A stretch of DNA of 34,526 bases from a virus. Under the pieces are notes generated by a model. That model made no database searches and had not been told where the DNA came from. It was given only the letters and a program-made list of their open reading frames with translations. Positions 17,785 to 23,794 of this stretch are shown piece by piece; within the stretch, counting starts at the first letter, position 1, and every line of letters begins with the position of its first letter. The DNA is taken from the IMG/VR virus record IMGVR_UViG_3300025809_000062, positions 1-34,526 of that record, one strand, 5' to 3'. The position numbers were made by a program, and so were the translations under genes.

Positions 17785-18621
17785 TTATGCTGTACGTTTC
17801 CACATGTAGACAACAACGTATGGCTGCAGAGTAGCCACTGCTGAAGTTGCTGAAGTAAATGTCCTATCACCAGAAGCGTGAGCTAATGATTCCATAGTCT
17901 CTCCAGACTCAGTGCTGCCATCACCAGTTATTAATCTCCCTGCTGTGTTAGGTTCAGCCATAGCATTACCTGCTTGCTCATTACCCCAACCATCTCTGGG
18001 TACTGTAGTTGATACAGTCACATCAGCAGTCTTAGCGCCACCTACGAGTACAGAACTACCGTCAGTAGAGGAAGCAACAAAGTCACTATCTGGCTCACTT
18101 GAGTCGTCATGTCCAACTAGGACTCTACCTTGTCCAAAGGATACCCAAGTACCACCAAAGACTGTCGCAGGGCTACCGCTAGTTATCGCTGTGTAGATAG
18201 CTCCTATAGGATAAGTAGAGTTAAGAGCTTCAGCTTTAATTAAGTTCCAAACTTCAGCTGCAGTGATACCTGTAGACAACGCAGGGGTTACTGCACCCTC
18301 GCTATCTGTAGATGTAGTAATCGCAGGGGCCACAGGTTCAGTGATACCAATGAGTGTCTTTATCTTTGCTGCAGTCATGCCTGTGTTAAAGGTGGCATTG
18401 GTACCATCGGATACTATGGCAGTCTTCTTGTTGAGTTCTGTAGCAGACAAAGTCACAGGTGCAGTTAGGCCTACATCGGAATTACTTGAGCCACCTGGAA
18501 AAGTATTCTTGATTGTACTTTTGATTATCTTTAGATGCTCATCGATCTCAGACAAGGCATCAGTCTCTGGAGGGAACTGTGCGTTGAGACTATTGATGTA
18601 AGTACCAGTTTCTACGGTCAT
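17785..18621 (-). CDS. Tail fibre with collar-like C-terminal domain
   Basis: The start is taken at ATG 18621 (MTVETGTYINSLNAQFPPET), which has AAGG ten bases upstream, giving 278 residues. The same frame stays open for 48 codons further upstream but lacks a ribosome site there. The middle contains short repeats of TAAxIKTLIGI and TAAEVWNLIKAE. The C-terminal part reads YPIGAIYTAITSGSPATVFG, then GTWVSFGQGRVLVGHDD, ending LQPYVVVYMWKRTA. That is the recognised pattern of phage collar/short-fibre ends that bind host surface sugars or fold the trimer. It is the first gene of the structural operon after the large noncoding region. Confidence 0.75.
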   Translation of the reverse strand: MTVETGTYINSLNAQFPPETDALSEIDEHLKIIKSTIKNTFPGGSSNSDVGLTAPVTLSATELNKKTAIVSDGTNATFNTGMTAAKIKTLIGITEPVAPAITTSTDSEGAVTPALSTGITAAEVWNLIKAEALNSTYPIGAIYTAITSGSPATVFGGTWVSFGQGRVLVGHDDSSEPDSDFVASSTDGSSVLVGGAKTADVTVSTTVPRDGWGNEQAGNAMAEPNTAGRLITGDGSTESGETMESLAHASGDRTFTSATSAVATLQPYVVVYMWKRTA

Positions 18622-18955
18622 GAGTTTTACCTTCTTTCTTGGATTCTTAGGTCCTTGGTTTCGTGGGGAGACTCTGGTTAAAAGAGACAGACAACAACAA
18701 CAACAAGTCGACCCTTTACCCTTGTTTTTGAAATCATTAGTACATTTGACCCATGGGGGTGACATTTGTCACTAGGAGTCCCTGGAATCATGAGACATTT
18801 GTCCATATGTAGCCTACAGCCTAGACAGACACGTCAATCGATATGTTATCGGCTGACCTTTAGTACTTTGGTTACTGAGTTAAATGACATTAGAAAAATT
18901 TATTGGTCTAAGGCTCTTTCTTTGTGTTGAAAATAGGGAATAGACCCAAGTACTA

Positions 18956-19037
18956 CTCAAGCTCACTCATGTAGACTCAAGCTCACCTATGTAGACTCAT
19001 GTAGACTCATGTAGACCTTGTCTGTCACTCATGTAGA
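18956..19037. repeat. Tandem decamer repeats (iteron-like)
   Basis: CTCATGTAGA occurs at 18966-18975, 18996-19005, 19006-19015 and 19028-19037, with a variant CCTATGTAGA at 18986-18995. The first part is also a 20-base tandem: CTCAAGCTCACTCATGTAGA at 18956-18975, repeated at 18976-18995 with two changes. The spacing is regular (20, 10, 10, 22 bases between copies). Such sets often bind an initiator, regulator or recombination protein, but no dedicated binding protein is visible here. Confidence 0.6.
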
Positions 19038-19057
19038 TACTAATGTTGTCATCAGGA

Positions 19058-19124
19058 GTTATCTCAGTAGTCACCTAAGCTCACTGTGAGGGAGACAAGA
19101 GTTGTCGGTGACTACTGAGTTAAC
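19058..19124. repeat. Inverted repeat able to form a three-way junction
   Basis: The 18-base arms at 19058-19075 and 19107-19124 match in inverse with one mismatch; 13 bases (CTCAGTAGTCACC and GGTGACTACTGAG) are exact. The 31-base centre holds two further perfect hairpins, CTCA-CTG-TGAG and GACAA-GAG-TTGTC. The whole can fold as a three-way junction in RNA, or as a cruciform in DNA. It lies about 100 bases after the late promoter, inside the predicted leader RNA. Confidence 0.55.
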
Positions 19125-19223
19125 AATGGGTATACACATGTACTTATGTAATACAGGTGTTTATTCGTGGGTATTGCATGGGTTCTTCGGTTCAACGTCT
19201 GTGACGCTCGTAACGTATGTGTA

Positions 19224-19245
19224 TCTCTAAAGGGTGGACACAACT
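19224..19245 (-). promoter_or_regulatory. Phage-RNAP promoter 1 (late promoter)
   Basis: On the minus strand it reads AGTTGTGTCCACC, then CTTTAGAGA. It shares GTGTCCACC and the AGAGA initiation region with four other sites. The layout, a conserved upstream block followed by a short AT step and a purine-rich start, resembles T7 promoters. It is the only copy before the whole structural block, so it probably drives about 19 kb of late genes. The polymerase would be the one encoded at 27587-30265. Confidence 0.6.
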
Positions 19246-19364
19246 GATTAATGGTCATTTATGTGACTTAATAGACTGAATGGTCATTCATTTGTTATGT
19301 CGATTGACTAGATTTATGGAAACTATGAGAGTAATCTTGAAATGATGTCGGGGGTTCAGTAAGC

Positions 19365-19416
19365 ACTCCACGTTAGTCATTGGCTCTAACACTCTACGTT
19401 AGTCCTTGTTACTAAC
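19365..19416. repeat. Adjacent 26-base direct duplication
   Basis: Two 26-base units lie head to tail (19365-19390 and 19391-19416) and agree at 21 positions. Each contains ACGTTAGTC and ends in CTAAC or CTAAC-like sequence. Together with the shorter repeated AATGGTCATT (near 19250 and 19279) they add to the repeat content of the gene-free region. No function is recognised; protein binding near the late promoter is possible. Confidence 0.45.
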
Positions 19417-19645
19417 ACACATGGAGGCTACTGTTCCTTCGGCATCCTCTTCTTCTTACCGATAGTAAGAGACCTTGAGCATACATGACTATTCTATAAG
19501 TGCATAGACTTGATAATCATAAGTCATTATGTTTGCCTTATATGTTCCTTTAAACTTACGTTTCTTAACTAATCGTAACCAAAGGAACCCAAGAACTTAA
19601 TGAACTACATGCTTGCCTTCACTGTCTTTACCCTCGTACTAATTG

Positions 19646-19984
19646 CTATTGATAACTTAACTTCAGTCTCTCCAGATACCACTGACTCTTCTCCAGGTCT
19701 TCCACGGAGTTATCCTTCGACTTCTTCTCGTACCTCCATAGGTACTTGAGTACATTACCCTTGCAGTAACCACGGAATGCTTCAGGGGTCATTGATGCTT
19801 CAATGGCCTCTATGCATTCTATGCCACCATCTGTAATGTAATGGTCTGGACTGTTAACCATATCTTTAGCTTCTTCTTCAGCTAACCTTTCATAGACATG
19901 TGATACCTTGTCTATCGCAGGTATTTCCTTGGCTATCCTGTCCCATTCGTTTGGTGTTACTGAGTTGATACCAAGGTAACTCAT
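19646..19984 (-). CDS. DUF3310 protein, T7 gp1.7-like
   Basis: The 112-residue protein has the DUF3310 core: VNSPDHYITDGGIECIEAIE, then MTPEAFRGYCKGNVLKYLWR and YEKK, then EDLEKSQWYLERL. T7 gp1.7, of the same family, is a nucleotide kinase acting on dGMP and dTMP, so a role in feeding DNA synthesis is likely. The key Pro-Asp-His and Gly-Asn-x-x-Lys-Tyr-x-x-Arg residues are present. The start codon overlaps the stop of a 34-residue membrane protein in ATGA style, so the two are probably coupled. It is the last gene of the replication block. Confidence 0.75.
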   Translation of the reverse strand: MSYLGINSVTPNEWDRIAKEIPAIDKVSHVYERLAEEEAKDMVNSPDHYITDGGIECIEAIEASMTPEAFRGYCKGNVLKYLWRYEKKSKDNSVEDLEKSQWYLERLKLSYQ

Positions 19985-20085
19985 TCCTTGTCACCCCCTT
20001 TTAATTCATAGAAACAATGGACCAATGTAGCTCCAATGAATAACAAGAAGAAACTGCTCATAAACAAATTAACTAATGTGTCCAT
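19981..20085 (-). CDS. 34-residue single-pass membrane protein
   Basis: This short gene has an AGGAG ribosome site nine bases before its ATG at 20085. The product starts MDTLVNLFMSSFFLLFIGAT and then reads LVHCFYELKGGDKE, a single hydrophobic helix with a charged C-terminus. Its stop overlaps the DUF3310 start by the ATGA pattern, and its start is one base from the previous stop. This tight packing on both sides argues strongly for a real gene. Small membrane proteins in T7-like early and middle operons often act against the host membrane or its defences; the role here is unknown. Confidence 0.6.
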   Translation of the reverse strand: MDTLVNLFMSSFFLLFIGATLVHCFYELKGGDKE

Positions 20086-20086
20086 G

Positions 20087-20293
20087 TCACTCGTCTCCTT
20101 TAGTTGGGTACATCAGCTCAATATGGTAGGCAGCCCTGGCTCTATCTAATGCACCGTCAGCTACCTTTAGTTTATCTAGTGCTACCTTACGATTAGCTCT
20201 AGCTATATCCACGTCTCTACCTAACTGGTTTAAGTCTTTACGCATGTCTCCAAAGTGGGACTTAGATAACAATGAATCTCCTAATGCATTCAT
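20087..20293 (-). CDS. Small hypothetical coiled-coil protein
   Basis: The product has 68 residues, from MNALGDSLLSKSHFGDMRKD to YHIELMYPTKGDE. The middle (IARANRKVALDKLKVADG) is helical and charged. AAAGGAG precedes the ATG, which overlaps the stop of the previous gene in ATGA style. It is followed after one base by the small membrane protein gene. No family is recognised. Its chain of overlaps places it in the replication operon. Confidence 0.5.
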   Translation of the reverse strand: MNALGDSLLSKSHFGDMRKDLNQLGRDVDIARANRKVALDKLKVADGALDRARAAYHIELMYPTKGDE

Positions 20294-20526
20294 GAGTTGT
20301 CTCCTTTATATAGAATCCTATCTTTAATATTTAGGTTGTTGATACCGTTAGTACGAGCCATGTTTTCTCTATAGAGTCCACGATGAGTTGTGTGTCGTCT
20401 TGGCTTGTACTGGATGCCATCCTCAAGACCTGCATAGTAATTAGTACAAGTCTCTGTACTCTGGGTCTCCTGCAGTAGCTTCCTTGGCTTAGTAAGCTGC
20501 AGGTTCTCTCTCCAAGTTAATATCAT
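20290..20526 (-). CDS. Small basic hypothetical protein
   Basis: The start is taken at ATG 20526 (MILTWRENLQLTKPRKLLQE), preceded by GAGGTG at good distance and four bases after the previous stop; an ATG 33 bases earlier would overlap the previous gene. The product has 78 residues. The C-terminal half reads DGIQYKPRRHTTHRGLYREN and ends IKDRILYKGDNS. It is rich in Arg, Lys and Thr and could bind nucleic acid. No family is recognised, and the function is unknown. Confidence 0.45.
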   Translation of the reverse strand: MILTWRENLQLTKPRKLLQETQSTETCTNYYAGLEDGIQYKPRRHTTHRGLYRENMARTNGINNLNIKDRILYKGDNS

Positions 20527-20530
20527 TTGT

Positions 20531-20740
20531 TTACACCTCGCATTCCTGACAAGCAGCAAACTTCTGCCACTCGTCCTGGGTAATCCCAGTCATTAGAAAC
20601 TCCCGGTCCTCTGCACTAAGGTCTGGACACACGTCTTGTATCAGCTCACCTTCTGCATGTCGGGTCAGTTGTTCACCAGTGACATCGATGTCTCGACTGT
20701 GTAGTACACCAGTCAATGAAGATACCTTGTGTACTATCAT
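20531..20740 (-). CDS. Conserved small phage protein of unknown function
   Basis: From ATG 20740 the product has 69 residues: MIVHKVSSLTGVLHSRDIDV, then TGEQLTRHAEGELIQDVCPD, then LSAEDREFLMTGITQDEWQK. This pattern (a regular beta start, 'EQL-R-x-x-x-GELIQDV', then 'EFLMTGIT-x-x-x-W') recurs in many phage genomes without a known role. The start overlaps the exonuclease stop by the ATGA pattern; an upstream extension of the frame would lie inside the exonuclease gene. It belongs to the replication operon. Confidence 0.6.
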   Translation of the reverse strand: MIVHKVSSLTGVLHSRDIDVTGEQLTRHAEGELIQDVCPDLSAEDREFLMTGITQDEWQKFAACQECEV

Positions 20741-21495
20741 CGTCCCGGCTCCCACATGTTTATCGTCTCTGTATCCCAATTCCAATCGCAGCTCCTAAGT
20801 ATCCTGGCACAGCGACTCTGGACTATTGCATCCTCCCTGGTTAACCCTGCTTTGATGTATGCCTGGGCAACCTGGTCCCAACTAGGGTGGTTACCTAAGA
20901 TACCTTCAGCTTTCTTTGGACCGATGCCAGGGATACCGTTGTATCCATCAGTAGCATCACCTGTAAGACACTGCGTTAGAAAGTAATAGTCAGCCTCTGC
21001 ATCTTTGACTTGCAGTAGCTCATCAGCCATAGGTCTATAGAGTTTGCCTGGGATAGTCTTCATGTCCTTATCATCAGACACGATACAAGTTGGGTGAGTC
21101 TTAGCAGACTGGAGGATGCCCATGATGTCATCAGCTTCCAGGGTGTCCTGCACATGACACATGAAGTTGTCTTTAGCCCATTCAACAAGATACTTGTAAC
21201 CGACTGGTTTCCTAGTCTTCTTGCGTCCACCCTTGTAGTCAGGGAACACAGTCTTTCTAAAGTTGTCACCCTCAGTGAAACAGACGAGCATATTGTCTGC
21301 CTGCAAACGCTCACAAAATGTCTGCAGTCTATTAGTAAACATACGTTTAGCTGCAGCCACGTCACACATGAGAGACCATATGTCGTCCCCCCAATCAGTC
21401 TCGTCTTCACATGCTGCAGCTGCCTGGTAGAGATACAAGTCACCATCGATGAGTAACGTGGTTTTGTCACTAGAGAAATTCTTTAATACGTTCAT
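20737..21495 (-). CDS. 5'-3' exonuclease, T7 gp6-like (FEN family)
   Basis: The 252-residue protein has the acidic metal-binding motifs of the flap-nuclease family: TTLLIDGDLYLYQAA near residue 17, then LEADDIMGIL, then CIVSDDKDMKTI. These are followed by the helix-hairpin-helix segment GDATDGYNGIPGIGPKKAEG. T7 gp6 (about 300 residues) removes RNA primers, degrades host DNA and helps recombination; this copy is slightly shorter but keeps all core motifs. A GGAG ribosome site precedes the ATG, which overlaps the upstream gene by 26 bases. The position right after the polymerase fits the T7-like replisome. Confidence 0.85.
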   Translation of the reverse strand: MNVLKNFSSDKTTLLIDGDLYLYQAAAACEDETDWGDDIWSLMCDVAAAKRMFTNRLQTFCERLQADNMLVCFTEGDNFRKTVFPDYKGGRKKTRKPVGYKYLVEWAKDNFMCHVQDTLEADDIMGILQSAKTHPTCIVSDDKDMKTIPGKLYRPMADELLQVKDAEADYYFLTQCLTGDATDGYNGIPGIGPKKAEGILGNHPSWDQVAQAYIKAGLTREDAIVQSRCARILRSCDWNWDTETINMWEPGR

Positions 21496-21841
21496 CTATA
21501 TTCTCCATAAACTCAAAGCCTTCCTCAGTAATCAGCCACTTCTTACCAAAGATGTCCTCTTCAATTTGTGTAGTGATTAGACCGACACTTGCACAAACAG
21601 CAACGTACCAAGCCCCAGTACGAGCAAAGTTACTCTTGACCGTAAAGGGCTCTCTAGCTGCTTTGTCCAAGATAATCCAAAATGAAATGAGCTGTTCAAC
21701 GTCATCGTTGAAATCAATAGACTCAGTGCGTGTCACACCAAGTTCGTCCCACGGCATAGTCTGCTTCGATTGGGAGTTTGGTTGTGATGCCGAAATAAGT
21801 TCCTGCCTCTTCCGCCATTCCTCTAAGTATGTCACCGACAT
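21470..21841 (-). CDS. Hypothetical protein overlapping the polymerase end
   Basis: The frame gives 123 residues from ATG 21841 (MSVTYLEEWRKRQELISASQ), which has AGAGG about nine bases upstream. That start lies 119 bases inside the DNA polymerase gene. A later ATG at 21757 (MPWDELGVTRTES) would shorten the overlap to 35 bases but has a weak ribosome site. The C-terminal half (SNFARTGAWYVAVCASVGLI, then FGKKWLITEEGFEFMENI) looks like a small winged-helix fold. The function is unknown. The gene is followed by the exonuclease with a 26-base overlap. Confidence 0.5.
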   Translation of the reverse strand: MSVTYLEEWRKRQELISASQPNSQSKQTMPWDELGVTRTESIDFNDDVEQLISFWIILDKAAREPFTVKSNFARTGAWYVAVCASVGLITTQIEEDIFGKKWLITEEGFEFMENIDERIKEFL

Positions 21842-23516
21842 TGTGTGCTACCTCTTCAGTTCTACAAGCAATCTGCAGTTCGTCATGTACCCATGCCAAA
21901 ATGAGTGCATCGTTCTGTAGTCCTTGTCTTGTAATCTCCTGGTCAACCAAGGCTAACCACTTCTTACACAGAAGGGCTCCTGCTGACTGGAGTAGTTGTG
22001 AAAGGCATTTATGCTCTGACCTTACGAACAGCTTTCTGCCGTCCAAACCTTTGAGGTATCCGCGCTTATATGCTTGATTAAGTTCGTTCTTTAATGATTT
22101 AAAACTAGGAATATTCTTGTCAAACTCTGACTTAAGTCTCTTGCCGTCTTTTGCAGACCCACCGACTAGCTTGCCGATAAGAGTGTCCCCACCCCCATAA
22201 GTCGTGGCATAGATGAAAGTCTTAGCTGCATCCCTGGTAGGCAAACCTGCTGCCTTCTGGTTAAAAGTATGAATGTCTCCTTCCATGATTTGCTTGGCAT
22301 ACTCACCGCCATCATCAAGAAAATAGGCGAGGCACCGTAGTTCCAATTGAGACAAGTCACCACCACAGAGGTGCCATCCTTTGGGCACAGTGAACAGCTC
22401 TCGCATGGGTTTACCATAGGCTGCCCTAGCAGACACAGTCTGGGCCACGTTAGGGTTACGATGGCTTGCTCTACCTGACACAGTGCCACCAGAAACAATG
22501 GTATGTCTTAGCTTGCCGTCAGTGTCCACCATCTTGAGCCAGGCTTGACGACCTTCAGCTAACTGAGCGATTCTCTTTTGTACTAACATGAACTTCGCTA
22601 GTTTCTTAGATTCAGGATATGGCAACTGAGACAAGACAGTCTCGTCTACCTTAGCCTCACCACTGGGGGTGAATGACTTAGGTTTCCAACCGTACTTTTT
22701 AACTAAGCAATAGTGAATGTGCTTACGACTGTTAGGGTTAAACTCAACGACCTTGACCTTCGTAAACGGCTCTCCTTTGACGTATCCACGAGTCTTGTTG
22801 TTAGCTTTAGGTATGAACTCTGTGTGTATCTCCCAAGGCTCAAACAGCTCATTTAGGTCCTTCTCAAGCTCTATCCTGGTGGTGGCTAAATCAGCGTATA
22901 AACTCTCTGCTGCTTTAACATCAAACGTCCACCCATTGTTGCCAACTCTGTAGCAAATCTCAGCTAACTCATGTTCTAACTCAAGTGACTGCTCAGAGAA
23001 ACCTTTAGCCATCTGCATCAGCTTCTTGTACAGCTTGTAGGTGACAACTACGTCTTGCTTACAATACTCAAGCATCTCAGGGTTACAGGTCTCCCACCCT
23101 CCATCGTAGTCGCCTTTCATTGTGCCCATTCGTAGGCCCCAGGCTTTCAATGCGTGACTGCCCCACATACGTTTCTTGAAGTCATCAGGGAGTCCAACGG
23201 AGGTTGCATCGTCATTCATTAAGTCAGCAGCGACCAGACGACTAATTACAAGTGTGTCTGTGACTTTGCCAGTTGGTTTCCAGTGGGGATAAACCTTTTG
23301 TATTGCAGGTATGTCAAAACCAATGACGTTGTGACCTATGATTTCATCAGCTGCAGCAAGTAGGTCCAGGGCTTCTTTGATTCCTGTGTCACCATGATAG
23401 ATAGATAAGGCATTGACTCTTCTGTCCTCACAGGCTGTATCGAGTATCGATATACAGTGGATTGTGTCTAATTCCTTGAGCAGACCGTTACTCTCAAGGT
23501 CAAACACCAGGCTCAT
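21723..23516 (-). CDS. Family A DNA polymerase, T7-like
   Basis: The 597-residue enzyme opens with the 3'-5' exonuclease motif LVFDLESNG (Asp6, Glu8). Further exonuclease motifs lie in IIGHNVIGFDIPA and YCKQDVVVTYKLY. The polymerase part holds GGDLSQLELRCLAYF (motif A, Asp387), then AAKTFIYATTYGGG (motif B, Lys432 and Tyr440), and AWVHDELQIA (motif C, Asp545). It is shorter than T7 gp5 (704 residues). A T7-type thioredoxin-binding insert is not evident in its thumb region, so processivity may be achieved differently. The start overlaps the HTH gene by four bases. Together with primase-helicase, SSB and exonuclease it forms the replication fork set. Confidence 0.92.
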   Translation of the reverse strand: MSLVFDLESNGLLKELDTIHCISILDTACEDRRVNALSIYHGDTGIKEALDLLAAADEIIGHNVIGFDIPAIQKVYPHWKPTGKVTDTLVISRLVAADLMNDDATSVGLPDDFKKRMWGSHALKAWGLRMGTMKGDYDGGWETCNPEMLEYCKQDVVVTYKLYKKLMQMAKGFSEQSLELEHELAEICYRVGNNGWTFDVKAAESLYADLATTRIELEKDLNELFEPWEIHTEFIPKANNKTRGYVKGEPFTKVKVVEFNPNSRKHIHYCLVKKYGWKPKSFTPSGEAKVDETVLSQLPYPESKKLAKFMLVQKRIAQLAEGRQAWLKMVDTDGKLRHTIVSGGTVSGRASHRNPNVAQTVSARAAYGKPMRELFTVPKGWHLCGGDLSQLELRCLAYFLDDGGEYAKQIMEGDIHTFNQKAAGLPTRDAAKTFIYATTYGGGDTLIGKLVGGSAKDGKRLKSEFDKNIPSFKSLKNELNQAYKRGYLKGLDGRKLFVRSEHKCLSQLLQSAGALLCKKWLALVDQEITRQGLQNDALILAWVHDELQIACRTEEVAHNVGDILRGMAEEAGTYFGITTKLPIEADYAVGRTWCDTH

Positions 23517-23767
23517 ACCTGCATCTCTATCTGCTGCACATAATCTAAGTTAGGTTCTTGCCCATGCAACCACCACTTCCCTATCGTCTTCTTTTTACCT
23601 TTGCGGTCAACGACAGCAACATCTGAACGTACTATGTTGTGACCGTCAGCCTTTAGTTTGTGGATAATTGATGAGATACGAGTGATGCCCATGTGACGAA
23701 TGGCATCCAGAGAGGTAATTGAGTGTCCTTCTTGAAGGTATAAAAGTAAATCGTGCTTCTGTGACAT
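23513..23767 (-). CDS. Small winged helix/HTH protein
   Basis: The product has 84 residues. The segment ITSLDAIRHMGITRISSIIH followed by KLKADGHNIV is a clear helix-turn-helix with a wing, as in small phage DNA-binding proteins. The end reads KKTIGKWWLHGQEPNLDY. It sits between primase-helicase and polymerase, overlapping the latter's ATG by four bases; GGAGACATACA precedes its own start. It could regulate transcription or assist the fork. It is not a convincing lysogeny repressor, since it lies inside the replication operon without a divergent promoter. Confidence 0.55.
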   Translation of the reverse strand: MSQKHDLLLYLQEGHSITSLDAIRHMGITRISSIIHKLKADGHNIVRSDVAVVDRKGKKKTIGKWWLHGQEPNLDYVQQIEMQV

Positions 23768-23794
23768 TGTATGTCTCCTTAGTTTGTCGATTTA

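Larger units (their letters stand above)
18622..19645 (-). other. 1 kb gene-free region: candidate origin and late leader
   Basis: No convincing gene lies in this kilobase between the DUF3310 gene and the collar fibre. It holds a phage-type promoter, two families of direct repeats, a long inverted repeat able to form a three-way junction, and a run of ACA triplets (18691-18706). The replication block ends on one side and the structural block begins on the other. In T7 the main origin lies beside phage promoters in a noncoding segment, so an origin here is a reasonable inference. The region also forms the 5' leader of the late transcript. Confidence 0.5.

Noticed and set aside
18622-18765. 48-codon N-terminal extension of the collar fibre with five Cys in a row
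   Set aside because: The Cys run is the ACA triplet repeat read in frame. The ribosome site and typical fibre N-terminus are at 18621.
18956-19037. CRISPR array
   Set aside because: Repeats are ten bases without unique spacers of constant length, and no cas gene is present.
19600-19750. Plus-strand short frame MNYMLAFTVFTLVLIAIDN
   Set aside because: It has a hydrophobic start and a possible AAAGGAA site, but runs antisense into the DUF3310 gene and would be the only plus-strand gene.
20621-20650. Sixth phage promoter at GGACACACG
   Set aside because: Only GGACACA matches; the GTGTCCACC core and AGAGA part are absent and it lies inside a gene.
23513-23767. Lysogeny repressor
   Set aside because: The protein has an HTH but lies within the replication operon with coupled starts and no operator-bearing divergent promoter.
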